DNA of 64,000 nucleotides from Novosphingobium sp. ST904 (GCF_001298105.1 NZ_LGJH01000165.1:186001-250000), one strand, 5' to 3'. Shown: positions 35,876-46,675, counted from the stretch's first letter. Program-made: numbers and translations. The notes: a model not told the origin generated them from the letters alone.

Positions 35876-38680
35876 ATGGCGCTCAAGCCATTCGCATTCT
35901 GCACCGCATCCGTTCTCGCTCTCGGCCTTGCCGGGATGGCCCAGGCGCAGGACGCCGGGTCAGGCCAGGGTGCGGCGGATAATGCCGCCAGCGACGACAG
36001 TTCGCAGCCGACAGCGGAAGACATCATCGTCACCGGCGTGCGCGCCTCGATTGTCGGCGCGCTCAACGTGCGCAAGGAGAATATCCAGATCGTCGACTCG
36101 GTGGTGGCCGAGGACGTGGGTAAATTGCCGGACAATAACGTGGTAGAAGCGCTCCAGCGCGTCACCGGCATACAGATCACCGATCGCGCCGGCGGCGAGG
36201 CGGGCACCGTTACCATTCGCGGGCTTCCCGACGCGGTGACGACGATGAACGGCCGCAACATCTTCACCTCGACCGGGCAGTCCTTCGCGCTGCAGGACAT
36301 TTCCGCCAACCTCGTGAAGCAGGTGGACGTCTACAAGACGCGCTCGGCCGATCAGCTCGAAACCGGGCTGGCCGGACAGATCGACGTCAAGACCCGCCGT
36401 CCGTTCGATTTCGATGGCCTGGCGGTCTCCGGCCTCGTGCGCGGCATCTACAACGAGGTTTCTGACAGCTTCAATCCGAACGTGGCGCTGCTCGTGTCCG
36501 ACCGCTGGGAGACACCGATCGGCGAGATCGGCCTGCTGGTGAACGGCAGCTACAGCCAGACGAAGTATCGCAACGAGACCGTCACTGCCGGCGCACTGGT
36601 GCCCTTCGCCACCGAGAACCCGACGGAAGGCTCCGGCCTTTCCCCGCTCGAACGCATCTTCTCGGGCTGGACGCCCGGCCTAAATGAAGGCCTGCCGACC
36701 ACGCCCGGTTCGACGATCAACTACAACGGCGTAGAGGTGCCTTACTACCTTTCGCGCGATGCGGTGTTCTCCACCGACCAGTACGGCAAGCGCAAGCGTC
36801 CCTCGTTCAACGCGGCGCTCCAGTGGGCCCCCAACAGCAGTTCGGTCTACACCGCCGAGGTGTTCTACACCGGCTATCGCAGCTCGCTCTACAGCGACAT
36901 GATGTTCAGTTATGTCGATTACTGGAGTAATCCGGGCGCCTTCGAGCTCTACCCCGACACGAACATCATCAAGTCCCGCACGACCGACGACGTCTACGGC
37001 TTCAACAGCGGCGACTATACGAGGTCGAAGACCGACAGCTACGTCTACGCGCTTAACGGCCAGTGGGATCTGGGCGATCGCGGCAAGATCACCGGCGACC
37101 TCGCCTATCAGACCAGCACCGCGAAGACCTCGTTCATCGCCATGCGTACCGATCGCACGGCCGACCAGATTTCGGTGGACTTCAACTCGGGCGGCGGCGT
37201 GCCCTCGTACCACTTCGACGACGATTCCCTGCTCACCGATCCTTCTGCCTGGAACGTCGCGCAGCTTTACGACAACGCCAACAAGGACAAGGGCAGTGCC
37301 GTCACGGCCTCGCTCGATGGCTACTATACCTGGGACGAAGGGTTCATCCGCCGCATCAAGGCGGGGCTGCGCTACGACGATCGCAAGGCGTCGAGCTACG
37401 TGCGCACCGCCGATGCCGCCAGCCTCGGCACCAGCCTGACCACGCTGCCCGAAGCCGCCTATTTCACCAACTCCGGTTTCATGAGCGGCGAGGCCGACGT
37501 GCCGCGCAGCTGGGTGACGGTTGATGGCGCGTGGCTTTACAATAACGCCGACTATGTGCGCAGCCTCTATGGCCTGCCGACCTCGGAATCGCTGGTCCTC
37601 AACAAGACCTTCGACATCGACGAGATTACCATGTCGGCCTACCTGCTGGCGGATGGGCAGGTCTCTGTCTTCGGGCGTCCGCTCGATATCGAGGGCGGCG
37701 TGCGCTATGTGAACGTAGCGACCGATTACAACTTCTTCGACCGCTACAACGATTATGCCCGCAGCCGCGCCAATTCGGGCTCGGCGAAGTTCCTGCCGAC
37801 CTTCACCGCGCGCTATGCCATCACCGACCGCCTGCGCCTGCGCTTCAACTATGGCGAGACGCTGCGCCGCCCGAACTTCAGCGACGTGAACCCGACCTAT
37901 TCGCTCACCGGCGATCTCACCAGCGTCGGTTACGGCAGCGGCACGGCGGGCAATGCAAGCCTGAGGCCCACGCATTCGAAGAACTACGACGTGGCGCTGG
38001 AATGGTACTTCGACCGCGACAGCGCGATTACCGTGACCGCTTTCCGCCGCGAGATCGACGGCCTCGTCGTCAGCCTGCCGGTCATGACCTACATCCCCGG
38101 CAACGGCATCGTCGCGGGCGCCACGGACTATTTCGTGGTGACGAAGCCGGTGAACGCATCCGACGGCGTGCTGAAGGGCGTTGAGGTGGGGCTGACCTAC
38201 TTCCCGCACTACTTGCCCGGGCCGCTGGACGGGCTCGGCTTCCAGGGCAGCCTTACGGTGCTCGATTCCAGCCAGACCATCCCGGTCACGGACTCGGCCG
38301 GCACGATCACCGGCTATTCGCGGTCGGCGTTCTTCGACGTCTCGAAGCTCTCGTACAATGCCACGCTGGCCTACGACCGGGGGCCGTTCAACGCGCGCCT
38401 CTCCTACATCTGGCGCAAGGGCTTCCTGCACAACAACGAGTCCAGCCTCTTCGCGAACCCGATCGGCATCTGGTACAAGTCCGAGGAGAGCCTCGACTTC
38501 CAGCTGACCTGGAACGTCACCAAGGCGATCGGCGTGACTTTCGACGCCACCAACCTCACCAAGTCGAAGCAGCAGAGCTACTACAAGTTCGCCGATGCCG
38601 GCGGCTCCACCACCGACAATCTCGGCACGACCCTGCTGGCGCGGACGTTCGCCATCGGTGCGCGCTTCACGTTCCAGTAG
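35876..38680 (+). CDS. TonB-dependent receptor of the Xanthomonas-Caulobacter (TIGR01782-like) type
   Basis: The 934-residue protein has a signal peptide (ASVLALGLAGMAQAQ), a TonB-box region (AEDIIVTGVRASI) and the plug motif VVAEDVGKLPDNNVVEALQR followed by VTIRGLPDAVTTMNGR. These are characteristic of the large receptor family expanded in Caulobacter, Xanthomonas and sphingomonads, which often import oligosaccharides. The barrel ends FAIGARFTFQ. AGGGAGG lies ahead of the ATG. The promoter region holds operator A, so expression is probably under the adjacent two-component system. Downstream is an FCD-type GntR regulator. The ligand is unknown. Confidence 0.9.
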   Translation: MALKPFAFCTASVLALGLAGMAQAQDAGSGQGAADNAASDDSSQPTAEDIIVTGVRASIVGALNVRKENIQIVDSVVAEDVGKLPDNNVVEALQRVTGIQITDRAGGEAGTVTIRGLPDAVTTMNGRNIFTSTGQSFALQDISANLVKQVDVYKTRSADQLETGLAGQIDVKTRRPFDFDGLAVSGLVRGIYNEVSDSFNPNVALLVSDRWETPIGEIGLLVNGSYSQTKYRNETVTAGALVPFATENPTEGSGLSPLERIFSGWTPGLNEGLPTTPGSTINYNGVEVPYYLSRDAVFSTDQYGKRKRPSFNAALQWAPNSSSVYTAEVFYTGYRSSLYSDMMFSYVDYWSNPGAFELYPDTNIIKSRTTDDVYGFNSGDYTRSKTDSYVYALNGQWDLGDRGKITGDLAYQTSTAKTSFIAMRTDRTADQISVDFNSGGGVPSYHFDDDSLLTDPSAWNVAQLYDNANKDKGSAVTASLDGYYTWDEGFIRRIKAGLRYDDRKASSYVRTADAASLGTSLTTLPEAAYFTNSGFMSGEADVPRSWVTVDGAWLYNNADYVRSLYGLPTSESLVLNKTFDIDEITMSAYLLADGQVSVFGRPLDIEGGVRYVNVATDYNFFDRYNDYARSRANSGSAKFLPTFTARYAITDRLRLRFNYGETLRRPNFSDVNPTYSLTGDLTSVGYGSGTAGNASLRPTHSKNYDVALEWYFDRDSAITVTAFRREIDGLVVSLPVMTYIPGNGIVAGATDYFVVTKPVNASDGVLKGVEVGLTYFPHYLPGPLDGLGFQGSLTVLDSSQTIPVTDSAGTITGYSRSAFFDVSKLSYNATLAYDRGPFNARLSYIWRKGFLHNNESSLFANPIGIWYKSEESLDFQLTWNVTKAIGVTFDATNLTKSKQQSYYKFADAGGSTTDNLGTTLLARTFAIGARFTFQ

Positions 38681-38755
38681 GGCGGACTTGGCCGTTCGTC
38701 TTCCTCCCGGCAGCCAGCGACGTACCGCCATTCTGTCGCCGGTGGCCGAGGGTGC

Positions 38756-38786
38756 CCCGTCCTTCGCGATTTTCGCGGAGGACGGG
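38756..38786 (+). terminator. hairpin after TonB receptor gene
   Basis: A two-part stem pairs CCCGTCC with GGACGGG and, inside, CGCGA with TCGCG. It lies 76 bases past the receptor stop and is followed by GTCTTCCCCTTTCC, which is only moderately T-rich. Confidence 0.55.
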
Positions 38787-38840
38787 CGTCTTCCCCTTTC
38801 CATCTCGCGGGTGCGTCGCGCTTGAAACGGACCTGACCGG

Positions 38841-39590
38841 ATGAACAAGATGACCTTTTCGCTCACGCCCGAGCCTGACGCCCTTGCAGCTGCGGGGCAC
38901 GGAAGGCTGCATCACGACGTGGCTCGTCGCCTGGCGCTGCGGATCGTTTCGGGCGAATATCCCACGGGCCATCTGTTCACGGCCGAAGTGGAACATGCCG
39001 ATGCGCTGGGCGTCTCGCGTTCGGTCCTGCGCGAGGCGTTCCGCATGCTCACCGCCAAGGGGCTCGTCTCGAGCCGGCCCAAGGCGGGAACCTGGGTCAA
39101 CGAGCGCAAGCGCTGGAACCTGATCGATCCCGACGTGCTCGCCTGGCAGCTCCAGTGCGGCGCCAGCGATGCGTTCCTGAGGGACCTGTTCGAACTGCGC
39201 AGGGTGGTGGAGCCCCAGGCCGCCGAAATGGCCGCGCTCCGCCGCGAGGAAAGCCAGCTTCTGGACATGGCCAATGCGCTCGACACGATGGAGCATCACA
39301 CGCTCCAAAGCGAAAAAGGCCGCGCCGCCGACTTGCGGTTCCACGCCCTGCTCATGGAAGCCACACACAACGAGATGCTGCTGGCGCTGTCGAATTCGAT
39401 CCTCACGGCGATCGCCTCGACCACGGCGGTCAAGCAGCACATCCATGTCCATCCGCGCGACCCGATGCCGGAGCACCGCGAACTCCACCGGCATATCGCC
39501 GATCGCAGCCCCGGCCGTGCACGGCGTGCCATGCGCAAGCTCATCGACCTGGCGCTGGGCGACATGGAAATGGCGCTCAAGCATTTCTGA
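38841..39590 (+). CDS. GntR-family regulator, FadR subfamily (FCD domain)
   Basis: The 249-residue protein has a winged helix (about residues 22-90) with LHHDVARRLALRIVSGEY and SRSVLREAFRMLTAKGLVSS. An FCD effector domain follows with LRRVVEPQAAEMAALR, RFHALLMEATHNEML and the metal-site histidines in EHRELHRHI. FCD regulators usually bind hexuronates, gluconate or other carboxylic acids. It lies between the TonB receptor and the MacAB efflux operon, on the same strand as both. A sugar-acid-responsive role with the upstream receptor is plausible. Confidence 0.9.
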   Translation: MNKMTFSLTPEPDALAAAGHGRLHHDVARRLALRIVSGEYPTGHLFTAEVEHADALGVSRSVLREAFRMLTAKGLVSSRPKAGTWVNERKRWNLIDPDVLAWQLQCGASDAFLRDLFELRRVVEPQAAEMAALRREESQLLDMANALDTMEHHTLQSEKGRAADLRFHALLMEATHNEMLLALSNSILTAIASTTAVKQHIHVHPRDPMPEHRELHRHIADRSPGRARRAMRKLIDLALGDMEMALKHF

Positions 39591-39671
39591 AGGCGGGCAT
39601 TTTCCGGGGATGACCGGCGGCAAGGCGCGATGACGGTCCAGCAACACTTCGCAACCCTTTCCTTGCGATAA

Positions 39672-39699
39672 CTTTACAGTTCGCTTTCGAACTCTTTAC
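39672..39699. promoter_or_regulatory. direct-repeat operator B (CTTTAC-N16-CTTTAC), probable response-regulator site
   Basis: Two CTTTAC hexamers with 22-base periodicity lie 36 bases before the macA start. The right half and flank are identical to operator A over CGAACTCTTTACCCACAA. The conservation at two unlinked promoters, with little similarity outside, supports a shared regulator rather than a duplicated gene segment. Confidence 0.65.
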
Positions 39700-39734
39700 C
39701 CACAACCGCCTCGTCCCTCGCCATACCGCATGGC

Positions 39735-40926
39735 ATGTCGACCAAGCGCCGTCTCGTGATCGGGGGCATTCTCGTTGCCGCCGCCCTTGCCCTGCTCCTT
39801 GTCTGGAAGCTCTTCTCGGGACCGGCCGAACCCGTCGTCGCCACCGCGAAAGTGACGCGCGGCACGATGGAGCAGACCGTCGAGGCGACCGGCACGCTGG
39901 AGCCCAAGGAACTGGTCAGCGTGGGCGCGCAGGTTTCCGGGCGGCTCGAACAGCTCAACGTCGCGGTGGGCGAGTCGTCCATCAGGGGGACCTTATCGGC
40001 CTGATCGATCCCCGCACGCAGACCAACAGCCTCGAAACCGCCAGGGCCGACCTTTCCAACATGCAGGCCCAGCTTGCCGGAGCGAAAGCCACGCTCGTCA
40101 AGGCGCAACTGGCGTTCCGGCGCCAGCAGGCGCTCGCGCGGGCGAGGCGACCTCCCAGGCCGATTTCGAGGCTGCGCGGGCAGAGCTCCAGTCGGCGCAG
40201 GCCAGCTTCGATGCCTTTCAGGCGCAGATCCGCGCGGCCGGGGTCAGCGTCGATACCGCGCAGGTCCAGCTTGGCTACACCAAGATCACCGCGCCCATGG
40301 ACGGGGTGGTGGTTTCGGTCGTCACCAAGCAGGGGCAGACGGTCAACGCCAACCAGTCGGCTCCCACCATCGTCATCCTCGCCAAGCTGGACGTGATGAC
40401 GGTGAAGGCCGAAGTTTCCGAGGCCGACGTGATCGACGTGAAGCCGGACCTGCCCGTCTACTTCACGATCCTGGGCGATCCTGACAAGCGCTACGAGGCA
40501 AAACTGCGGCTGATCGAACCGGCACCGGAATCGATCGTCAACGAAGTGGATTCCTCGTCGACCACCTCGTCCAGCAGCACCACGGATTCGGCGATCTACT
40601 ACAACGCCCTGTTCGAGGTTCCCAACGAGGACGGCAGGTTGCGCGCGCTGATGACCGCCAAGGTCAGCATCGTTCTGGCCAAGCGCGCCAATGCCCTGAT
40701 GATCCCTTCGACCGCGCTCGGCGCCAAGGGCAAGGACGGCACATATTCCGTCCGCGTGAAGGGCGAGGACGGCAAGATCGCCGCCCGCAAGGTGCGCATC
40801 GGCATCGACAACAATATCAGCGCCGAAGTGCTCTCGGGCCTGAAGGAGGGCGAATCCGTTGTGGTGGGCGAGGCCAGCACCGCGGCCAAGACCAATCAGG
40901 GGCCGATGGGCCCGCCCCCGGTCTGA
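39735..40926 (+). CDS. macA: MacA-like periplasmic adaptor of tripartite efflux (two frameshifts)
   Basis: The protein has an N-terminal membrane anchor ([18 protein letters not shown]) and the adaptor opening [19 protein letters not shown], followed by lipoyl and coiled-coil regions ([20 protein letters not shown]) and [15 protein letters not shown]. The frame is broken twice by one missing G, at 39985-39989 and at 40140-40142; repairs give [17 protein letters not shown] and [16 protein letters not shown]. Repaired length is about 397 residues, normal for MacA. A Ser/Thr-rich segment ([13 protein letters not shown]) interrupts the beta-barrel region. It links MacB to the outer-membrane channel at 42895. 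Operator B lies directly upstream. Confidence 0.87.
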
Positions 40927-40942
40927 GCCGCCGGCCCGTTCG

Positions 40943-42890
40943 ATGACCAGCACCCCGCTCATCACCCTGTCGCACGTCCGGCGCGAGTATCCCTCGGGCG
41001 ACGGTGTCTTCGCGGCGCTCAAGGACATCGACCTGTCGATCGAGGCGGGAGAGATGGTTGCCATCGTCGGCCAGTCCGGCTCGGGCAAGTCTACCCTGAT
41101 GAACATTCTGGGCTGCCTCGACCGGCCGACTTCGGGGTCCTACCGCATCAACGGGCGGGACACCGGAGACCTCGAGCCCGACGAACTGGCCGCGCTGCGC
41201 CGGGAGCATTTCGGCTTCATCTTCCAGCGCTACCACTTGCTGACCGACCTGTCGGCCCTCGGCAATGTCGAGGTGCCCGCCGTCTATGCCGGCCGCGCGC
41301 GCGGGGAGCGGGCAGGGCGGCCCGCGAGATACTCGCCCGTCTCGGCCTTGCCGAGCGTACCGGCCACCGGCCGGGGCAGCTTTCGGGCGGCCAGCAGCAG
41401 CGTGTCTCTATCGCCCGCGCCCTGATGAACGGCGGCGAGGTGATCTTCGCCGACGAACCGACCGGCGCGCTCGATTCCGCCAGCGGCGTGGAAGTCATGG
41501 CCATCCTAGGCGAGCTTCATGCCGAGGGCCACACCGTCATCATCGTCACGCACGATATGAAAGTGGCCGAGCACGCGGACCGGATCATCGAGATCCGCGA
41601 CGGCGAGATCATCGATGACCGCCGCACCCGCGAAAACGCGGTGCGCCCGGCCGTGCAGAAGGCCGCGCCGGTCGCCAGCGGCTTCCAGCAGGTGGCAGAC
41701 CGCTTCCGCGAAGCCTTCCGCATGGCGGTGCTGGCGATGTCCGCCCACAAGCTTCGCACGTTCCTGACGATGCTGGGCATCATCATCGGCATTGCCTCGG
41801 TGGTTTCGGTAGTGGCGCTGGGCGGCGGCGCGCAGGAGAAAATCCTCTCCGATATCAGCAGCCTGGGCACCAACACGCTGACGATCTATCCGGGCAAGAG
41901 CTTCGGCGACATGCGGTCGGCCAGGATCGAGACGCTCAAGGATGCCGATGCCGATGCGCTCGGCCAGTTGCCTTACGTCGACAGCGTCACCCCCAGCGTC
42001 TCGACCAGCGTGACCGCCCGCTATCGCAATGTCGCGGCGACCGCGCAGGTCAGCGGCGTCGGTGCCGACTACTTTCGCGTGCGCGGGCTGGAACTGATCT
42101 CGGGCGGCCTGTTCGATGCCCAGAGCGTGCGCGAACTGGCGCAGGACGTGGTTATCGACGAGAATTCGCGCGATACCCTGTTCCCCAATGTCGAGGACCC
42201 GCTCGGCAAGGTCGTGCTGCTGGGCAAAGTGCCCGCGCGGATCGTCGGCGTGGTCGGCACCCAGCAGCAGGGCTTCGGCGGCAGCGACAGCCTGACCGCC
42301 TATGTGCCCTACACCACGGCGATGAGCCGGATGCTAGGCCAGACCTACCTGTCCAGCATCACCGTGCGCGTGAACGACGATACTTCCACGGCGGCGGCGG
42401 AATCGGCGGTGACGCAGCTTCTCGCCAAACGGCACGGGACCACGGACTTCTTCATCAGCAATTCCGACGATATCCGCGAGACCATCACGAACGCCACCAA
42501 CACGATGACACTGCTGATCGCCGCCATCGCGGTGATCGCGCTGATCGTCGGCGGGATCGGGGTGATGAACATCATGCTCGTTTCCGTGACCGAGCGTACC
42601 GCCGAGATCGGCGTGCGCATGGCCGTGGGCGCGCGCCAGTCGGACATTCTCCAGCAGTTCCTGATCGAGGCGTGCTGGTCTGCCTGATCGGCGGCGTGAT
42701 CGGGGTGGGCCTGTCGCTCGCGGTCGGCGTTGCGATCTCCTTTACGCCGATCGACTTTCGCATGGCCTATTCGGTCACTTCGATCGTCGCCGCCTTCGCC
42801 TGTTCCACGCTCATCGGCGTGATCTTCGGCTTCCTGCCCGCCCGCCGCGCGGCCCGGCTCGACCCGGTCGATGCCCTTTCGAGAGACTGA
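40943..42890 (+). CDS. macB: MacB-like ABC efflux transporter, ATPase-permease fusion (two frameshifts)
   Basis: The N-terminal ATPase has Walker [16 protein letters not shown], signature [15 protein letters not shown], and Walker [14 protein letters not shown]. The C-terminal permease has the first membrane segment near [20 protein letters not shown], a large periplasmic domain and three final helices. One base is missing at about 41315-41317 and another at about 42667-42671. Repaired sequences across the junctions match the family ([29 protein letters not shown]), giving about 649 residues. MacB uses ATP to drive export of periplasmic substrates (macrolides, lipopeptides, peptides) through the TolC-type channel encoded next. 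Confidence 0.88.
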
Positions 42891-42894
42891 CCCC

Positions 42895-44289
42895 GTGCCC
42901 CAGCAGACCAAGCCCTTCCGCCCTGTCCTGCTGGCCACGCTGGCGCTCGCGCTGGGCACCGGCGGCTGCGCGGGTGTGACGCGTTCTCGCTATGCCGCCC
43001 CGGAACTGCCGATCGCGGATGCATGGGACCAGCCCTCGCAAGGCGCGGCCCGAACGGCGGGCGCCCCGTGGTGGAACGAATTCGGCGATCCGGCGCTGAG
43101 CGCGCTTGTCGATCAGGTGCTGGCCGCCAATGCCGATCTGGCGGCGGCAGGCTTGCGGCTGAATCAGGCCCGCCTTTCCGCCGAACAGGCGCGGCAGGGC
43201 CTGTTCCCGAGCGGCACTGCCAGCCTCTCGTCCAGCGGCTCGAAAGCGCTGGACGGCGGGGCGGGTTGGACGAAATCGAGCGCCGCCTCGCTCGGCGTGT
43301 CGTGGGAACTGGACCTCTTCGGCCGCCTTGGCGCCACTGCCGATGCCGCGAAGTGGGAAGAACAGGCTAGCGCGCAGGATCTGGCCGAAACGCGGCTCTC
43401 GCTGATCGGCACGGCGGCGCAGGCCTGGTGGCAGCTCGGCTATGCCAACGAACAGATCGCCATAGGCGAGGAAAGTCTGGGCTATGTCCGCCGTGCGCTG
43501 GACCTCGTGCAGCGCCAGTACGATGCGGGCGCGGTGTCACGCCTCGAACTGCGCGATGCCCAGCAATCGGTCGCGGCGCAGGAAGCCTCGCAGACCCAGC
43601 TCGTGCAGGCGCGTGTCTCGGCATTGAAGACGATCGCCGCGCTGGTGAACCGCCAATCCTACGAAGGGACCGAGCTTCAGGCTCTTCCCCGGCAACCGCT
43701 GCCGCAGATCGCCGCAGAGGCGCCGGCCTCGCTGCTGTCTCGCCGTCCCGACCTCGCCGCCGCCGAACTGCGCCTGCGCAAGGCGCTGGCCGCCAGCGAT
43801 GCCACCGTCGCCGGCTATTACCCCAGCTTCAGCCTGACGGGCGGACTGGGCACGGCCAGCTCGGCGCTGCTGGGGTTCTTCAGCGATCCCGCAGCCAGCC
43901 TTGGCGCGGTGCTGTCACTTGCCGAACTCAACCCGGAGAAAATCCGCCTCGGCACCGGCATCGCCCGGGCCGACTACGAAATCGCGGTGCAGGATTTCCG
44001 CCAGACCTTCTACGATGCCTTGCGCGATACGCAGGTCTCCCTCTCGGCGCGGGAGCAATATCTGAAGCAGGCGGGCTTCGTGGAGGCGAACTACGCTGCC
44101 GCGCGTGACGCCGAAAGGCTTTATGAACGGCAGTACCGGGCCGGGGCAATCCCTTTGCGCGACTGGCTGGACGCGCAGGAACGCCTGCGCAGCGCCCGCA
44201 CCGGCCTGATCCAGAACCGCTATAATCAACTGGTGACACAAGTTCAGGTCTATCAGGCACTTGGTGGAGATACTTCACCAGAAAGCTGA
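42895..44289 (+). CDS. TolC/NodT-family outer-membrane efflux channel (lipoprotein type)
   Basis: The protein of about 464 residues has a signal sequence ending in GTGGC, a plausible lipobox, as in NodT/OprM-type channels. Two internally repeated coiled-coil halves follow: PWWNEFGDPALSALVDQVLA opens the first, and SLLSRRPDLAAAELRLRKAL opens the second, a hallmark of the family. GTG at 42895, four bases after the macB stop, gives a compact signal peptide; ATG at 42871 inside macB is the alternative. It completes a MacA-MacB-channel operon and would form the outer-membrane exit duct. Confidence 0.88.
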   Translation: MPQQTKPFRPVLLATLALALGTGGCAGVTRSRYAAPELPIADAWDQPSQGAARTAGAPWWNEFGDPALSALVDQVLAANADLAAAGLRLNQARLSAEQARQGLFPSGTASLSSSGSKALDGGAGWTKSSAASLGVSWELDLFGRLGATADAAKWEEQASAQDLAETRLSLIGTAAQAWWQLGYANEQIAIGEESLGYVRRALDLVQRQYDAGAVSRLELRDAQQSVAAQEASQTQLVQARVSALKTIAALVNRQSYEGTELQALPRQPLPQIAAEAPASLLSRRPDLAAAELRLRKALAASDATVAGYYPSFSLTGGLGTASSALLGFFSDPAASLGAVLSLAELNPEKIRLGTGIARADYEIAVQDFRQTFYDALRDTQVSLSAREQYLKQAGFVEANYAAARDAERLYERQYRAGAIPLRDWLDAQERLRSARTGLIQNRYNQLVTQVQVYQALGGDTSPES

Positions 44290-44576
44290 GATCTATCCGG
44301 CCTTTTTGATCCTGCCGCTCCGGGAAGCCGGAACCCGGCCGCCGTTCGCGATTTTACGCTGCCGATCACGACGTTTCCGATCCGGGGGCCTAATGCACGG
44401 TGTGATTTCCGGCCGACGATCCTGCAAGATTGCCCCGGCACGCGCTTGCGCGGAACCGCGCCCGGCGCAAACGCGCTCCTTCCGGCCGGACTTCGCCTGC
44501 AGATACAGTCCCACATATCGGCCTACGTGCCCGTTATCCTGACCGGCATCCATCCTCCTACCCGCAAGGGGAACCG

Positions 44577-46675
44577 ATGACATTTGCATTCGCCAAGCCC
44601 GACCGCCAGTACCATGAACTCGGCGCGGAATTCACGGGGGACGGAACGCACTTCGCGGTCTTCTCCGAAAATGCCGAGGCGATCGAGCTCTGCCTCTATT
44701 CGGACGATGGCGACGAGGAACTGGCGAGGCTGGAAATGCCGAGCCGGGAGGGGGCGATCTTCTCCGGCTACGTTCCGGGGGTGCGGCCCGGCCAACTCTA
44801 CGGCTACCGCGCGCACGGCCCCTATGCGCCGGAACAGGGCCACCGCTTCAACCCCAACAAGCTTCTTCTCGATCCCTACGCCCGCGAGATCGCCGGCAGC
44901 CTGAAATGGGACGACGCGCTCTGGGGCTACGACCTTGCCTCGGGCGACGACATGACTTTCGACACCCGCGATTCCGCGCCGTTCATGGTCAAGGGCGTGG
45001 TCCAGGACCCCGAATTCGACTGGGAGGGTGACAATTCCATCCGCCACCCATGGAATGAAACCGTGGTCTACGAAGCCCACGTCCGCGGCCTGACCATGTC
45101 CCATCCCGACGTGCCCGAGGAATTGCGGGGCACTTATGCCGGCATGGTCAGCGAGCCCATCCTCGATCATTTGCGCAAGCTGGGCGTGTCGGCGATCGAA
45201 CTGCTGCCCTGCCAGTATTTCCTCGACGACCGGATGTTGCTGGACAAGGGGCTCTCCAACTACTGGGGCTACCAGACGCTGGGCTACTTCGCGCCGGAGC
45301 CCCGCTATCTCGGGCCCAAGCGGGGCAAGGCGCCGGCGATCCGCCAGTTCAAGGACATGGTGAAGCGTTTTCACCGGGCCGGGATCGAAGTGATCATGGA
45401 CGTGGTCTACAACCACACGGCCGAGGGTTCCGAGCGCGGTCCGACATTGTGTTTTCGCGGGCTGGACAATGCCAGCTACTACCAGCTTTCACCGGAAAAC
45501 CCGCGCTACAGCTTCGACCAGACCGGTACCGGCAACACGCTCAGCGTGGCCCATCCGATGGTCATCCGCATGGTGCTGGATTCGCTGCGCTACTGGGTAC
45601 AGGCGATGCACGTCGACGGGTTCCGCTTCGACCTCGCCTCCACCCTCGGCCGCGAGGCCATGGGTTTCGACAGGGAAGGCGGCTTCTTCGACGCGATCAG
45701 GCAGGACCCGATCCTCTCCGGCGTGAAACTGATCGCGGAGCCATGGGACGTGGGCAGCGGCGGCTATCAGGTGGGCGGTTTCCCTTATCCGTTCCGCGAA
45801 TGGAACGACAAGTTCCGCGATACGGCACGCGGCTTCTGGCGGGGCGATCCGGCGCTTGTGGGCGATCTGGCCAACCACCTGATCGGTTCGCCCGAACAGT
45901 TCAACCATTCCGATCGGGGGGCGACGTCCTCGGTCAACTTCCTCGCCGCCCATGACGGCTTCACTCTGCTTGACACGGTTTCCTTCAACGATCGCCATAA
46001 CGAGGCGAACGGCGAGGGCGGGGCCGATGGCCATGACAACAACCTGTCCGACGACATGGGCGCCGAAGGCGCGACCGGGGATGAAGCCATCAACGCCGCC
46101 CGCGCGCGCCGCCGCCGCGCCATGCTGGCAACCCTGCTGCTCAGCCAGGGCGTGCCGATGATCCTGGCCGGGGACGAGATCGGCAACAGCCAGCAGGGCA
46201 ACAACAACGTCTACTGCCAGGACAACGAGACGGCCTGGATCGACTGGCCGTGCCGGGATGACGCCCTGCTGGAGTTCTGTGCCCGGATGATCGGGTTCCG
46301 CCGGGACCATCCCGTGCTCTCTCAGGACAACTTCCTCAACGGCGAGCCTGCCGAAGACGGCCGCGTGGAGATCGCGTGGCACCAGCCCGACGGGCGGCAG
46401 ATGGACGCGGAGCTATGGGGGCAGGCCGAACTGCGCATCCTGGGCTTCTTCCTGAGCTACTCGGCGCAGGAGCCTTCGTAGAAGGCGAGCGGCCGCTGTT
46501 CATCGTCCTGAACGCGGGCGATCCCGTGGACTTCGTCCTCCCGGCGCATAACGGGGTTTTGAAATGGCACCGCGTGCTGGACACCTCGCGCGATCTCGCT
46601 TTCGAGCCTGAGCCGGTCGAAGGAGAGGCGGCGACGATTCCGCCGGCCAGCGTCTGCGTCTTCGCACCGGAATGA
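44577..46675 (+). CDS. glgX: glycogen debranching enzyme GlgX/TreX (frameshifted near 46478)
   Basis: The protein is a GH13 enzyme with an N-terminal CBM48-like domain (TGDGTHFAVFSENAEAIELC) and a catalytic barrel: DVVYNHTAEGS, FRFDLAS (nucleophile Asp), LIAEPWD (acid Glu) and FLAAHDGFTL (third acid). The frame stops at 46481 after SYSAQEPS; adding one base at about 46476-46480 continues with VEGERPLFIVLNAGDPVDF to the stop at 46675. Repaired length is about 699 residues, normal for GlgX. It hydrolyses alpha-1,6 branches of glycogen. Its end overlaps treZ by 4 bases, so it supplies linear maltodextrins for trehalose synthesis. AAGGGGAA precedes the ATG. Confidence 0.9.
46600..46624. repeat. 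dispersed palindromic repeat of sphingomonad type, in frame in glgX
   Basis: The segment TTTCGAGCCTGAGCC then GGTCGAAGG has TTCGA/TCGAA arms. It encodes FEPEPVEG in the C-terminal tail of GlgX. Similar short palindromes (CTGAGCCTGTCGAAGG type) are, from memory, abundant in sphingomonad genomes. Only this copy was noticed in the window. Confidence 0.45.

Noticed and set aside
36680-38866. 728-codon open frame on the minus strand
   Set aside because: It is antisense to the TonB receptor at 35876 and has low-complexity Arg/Gly/Val-rich sequence, typical of shadow frames in high-GC DNA.
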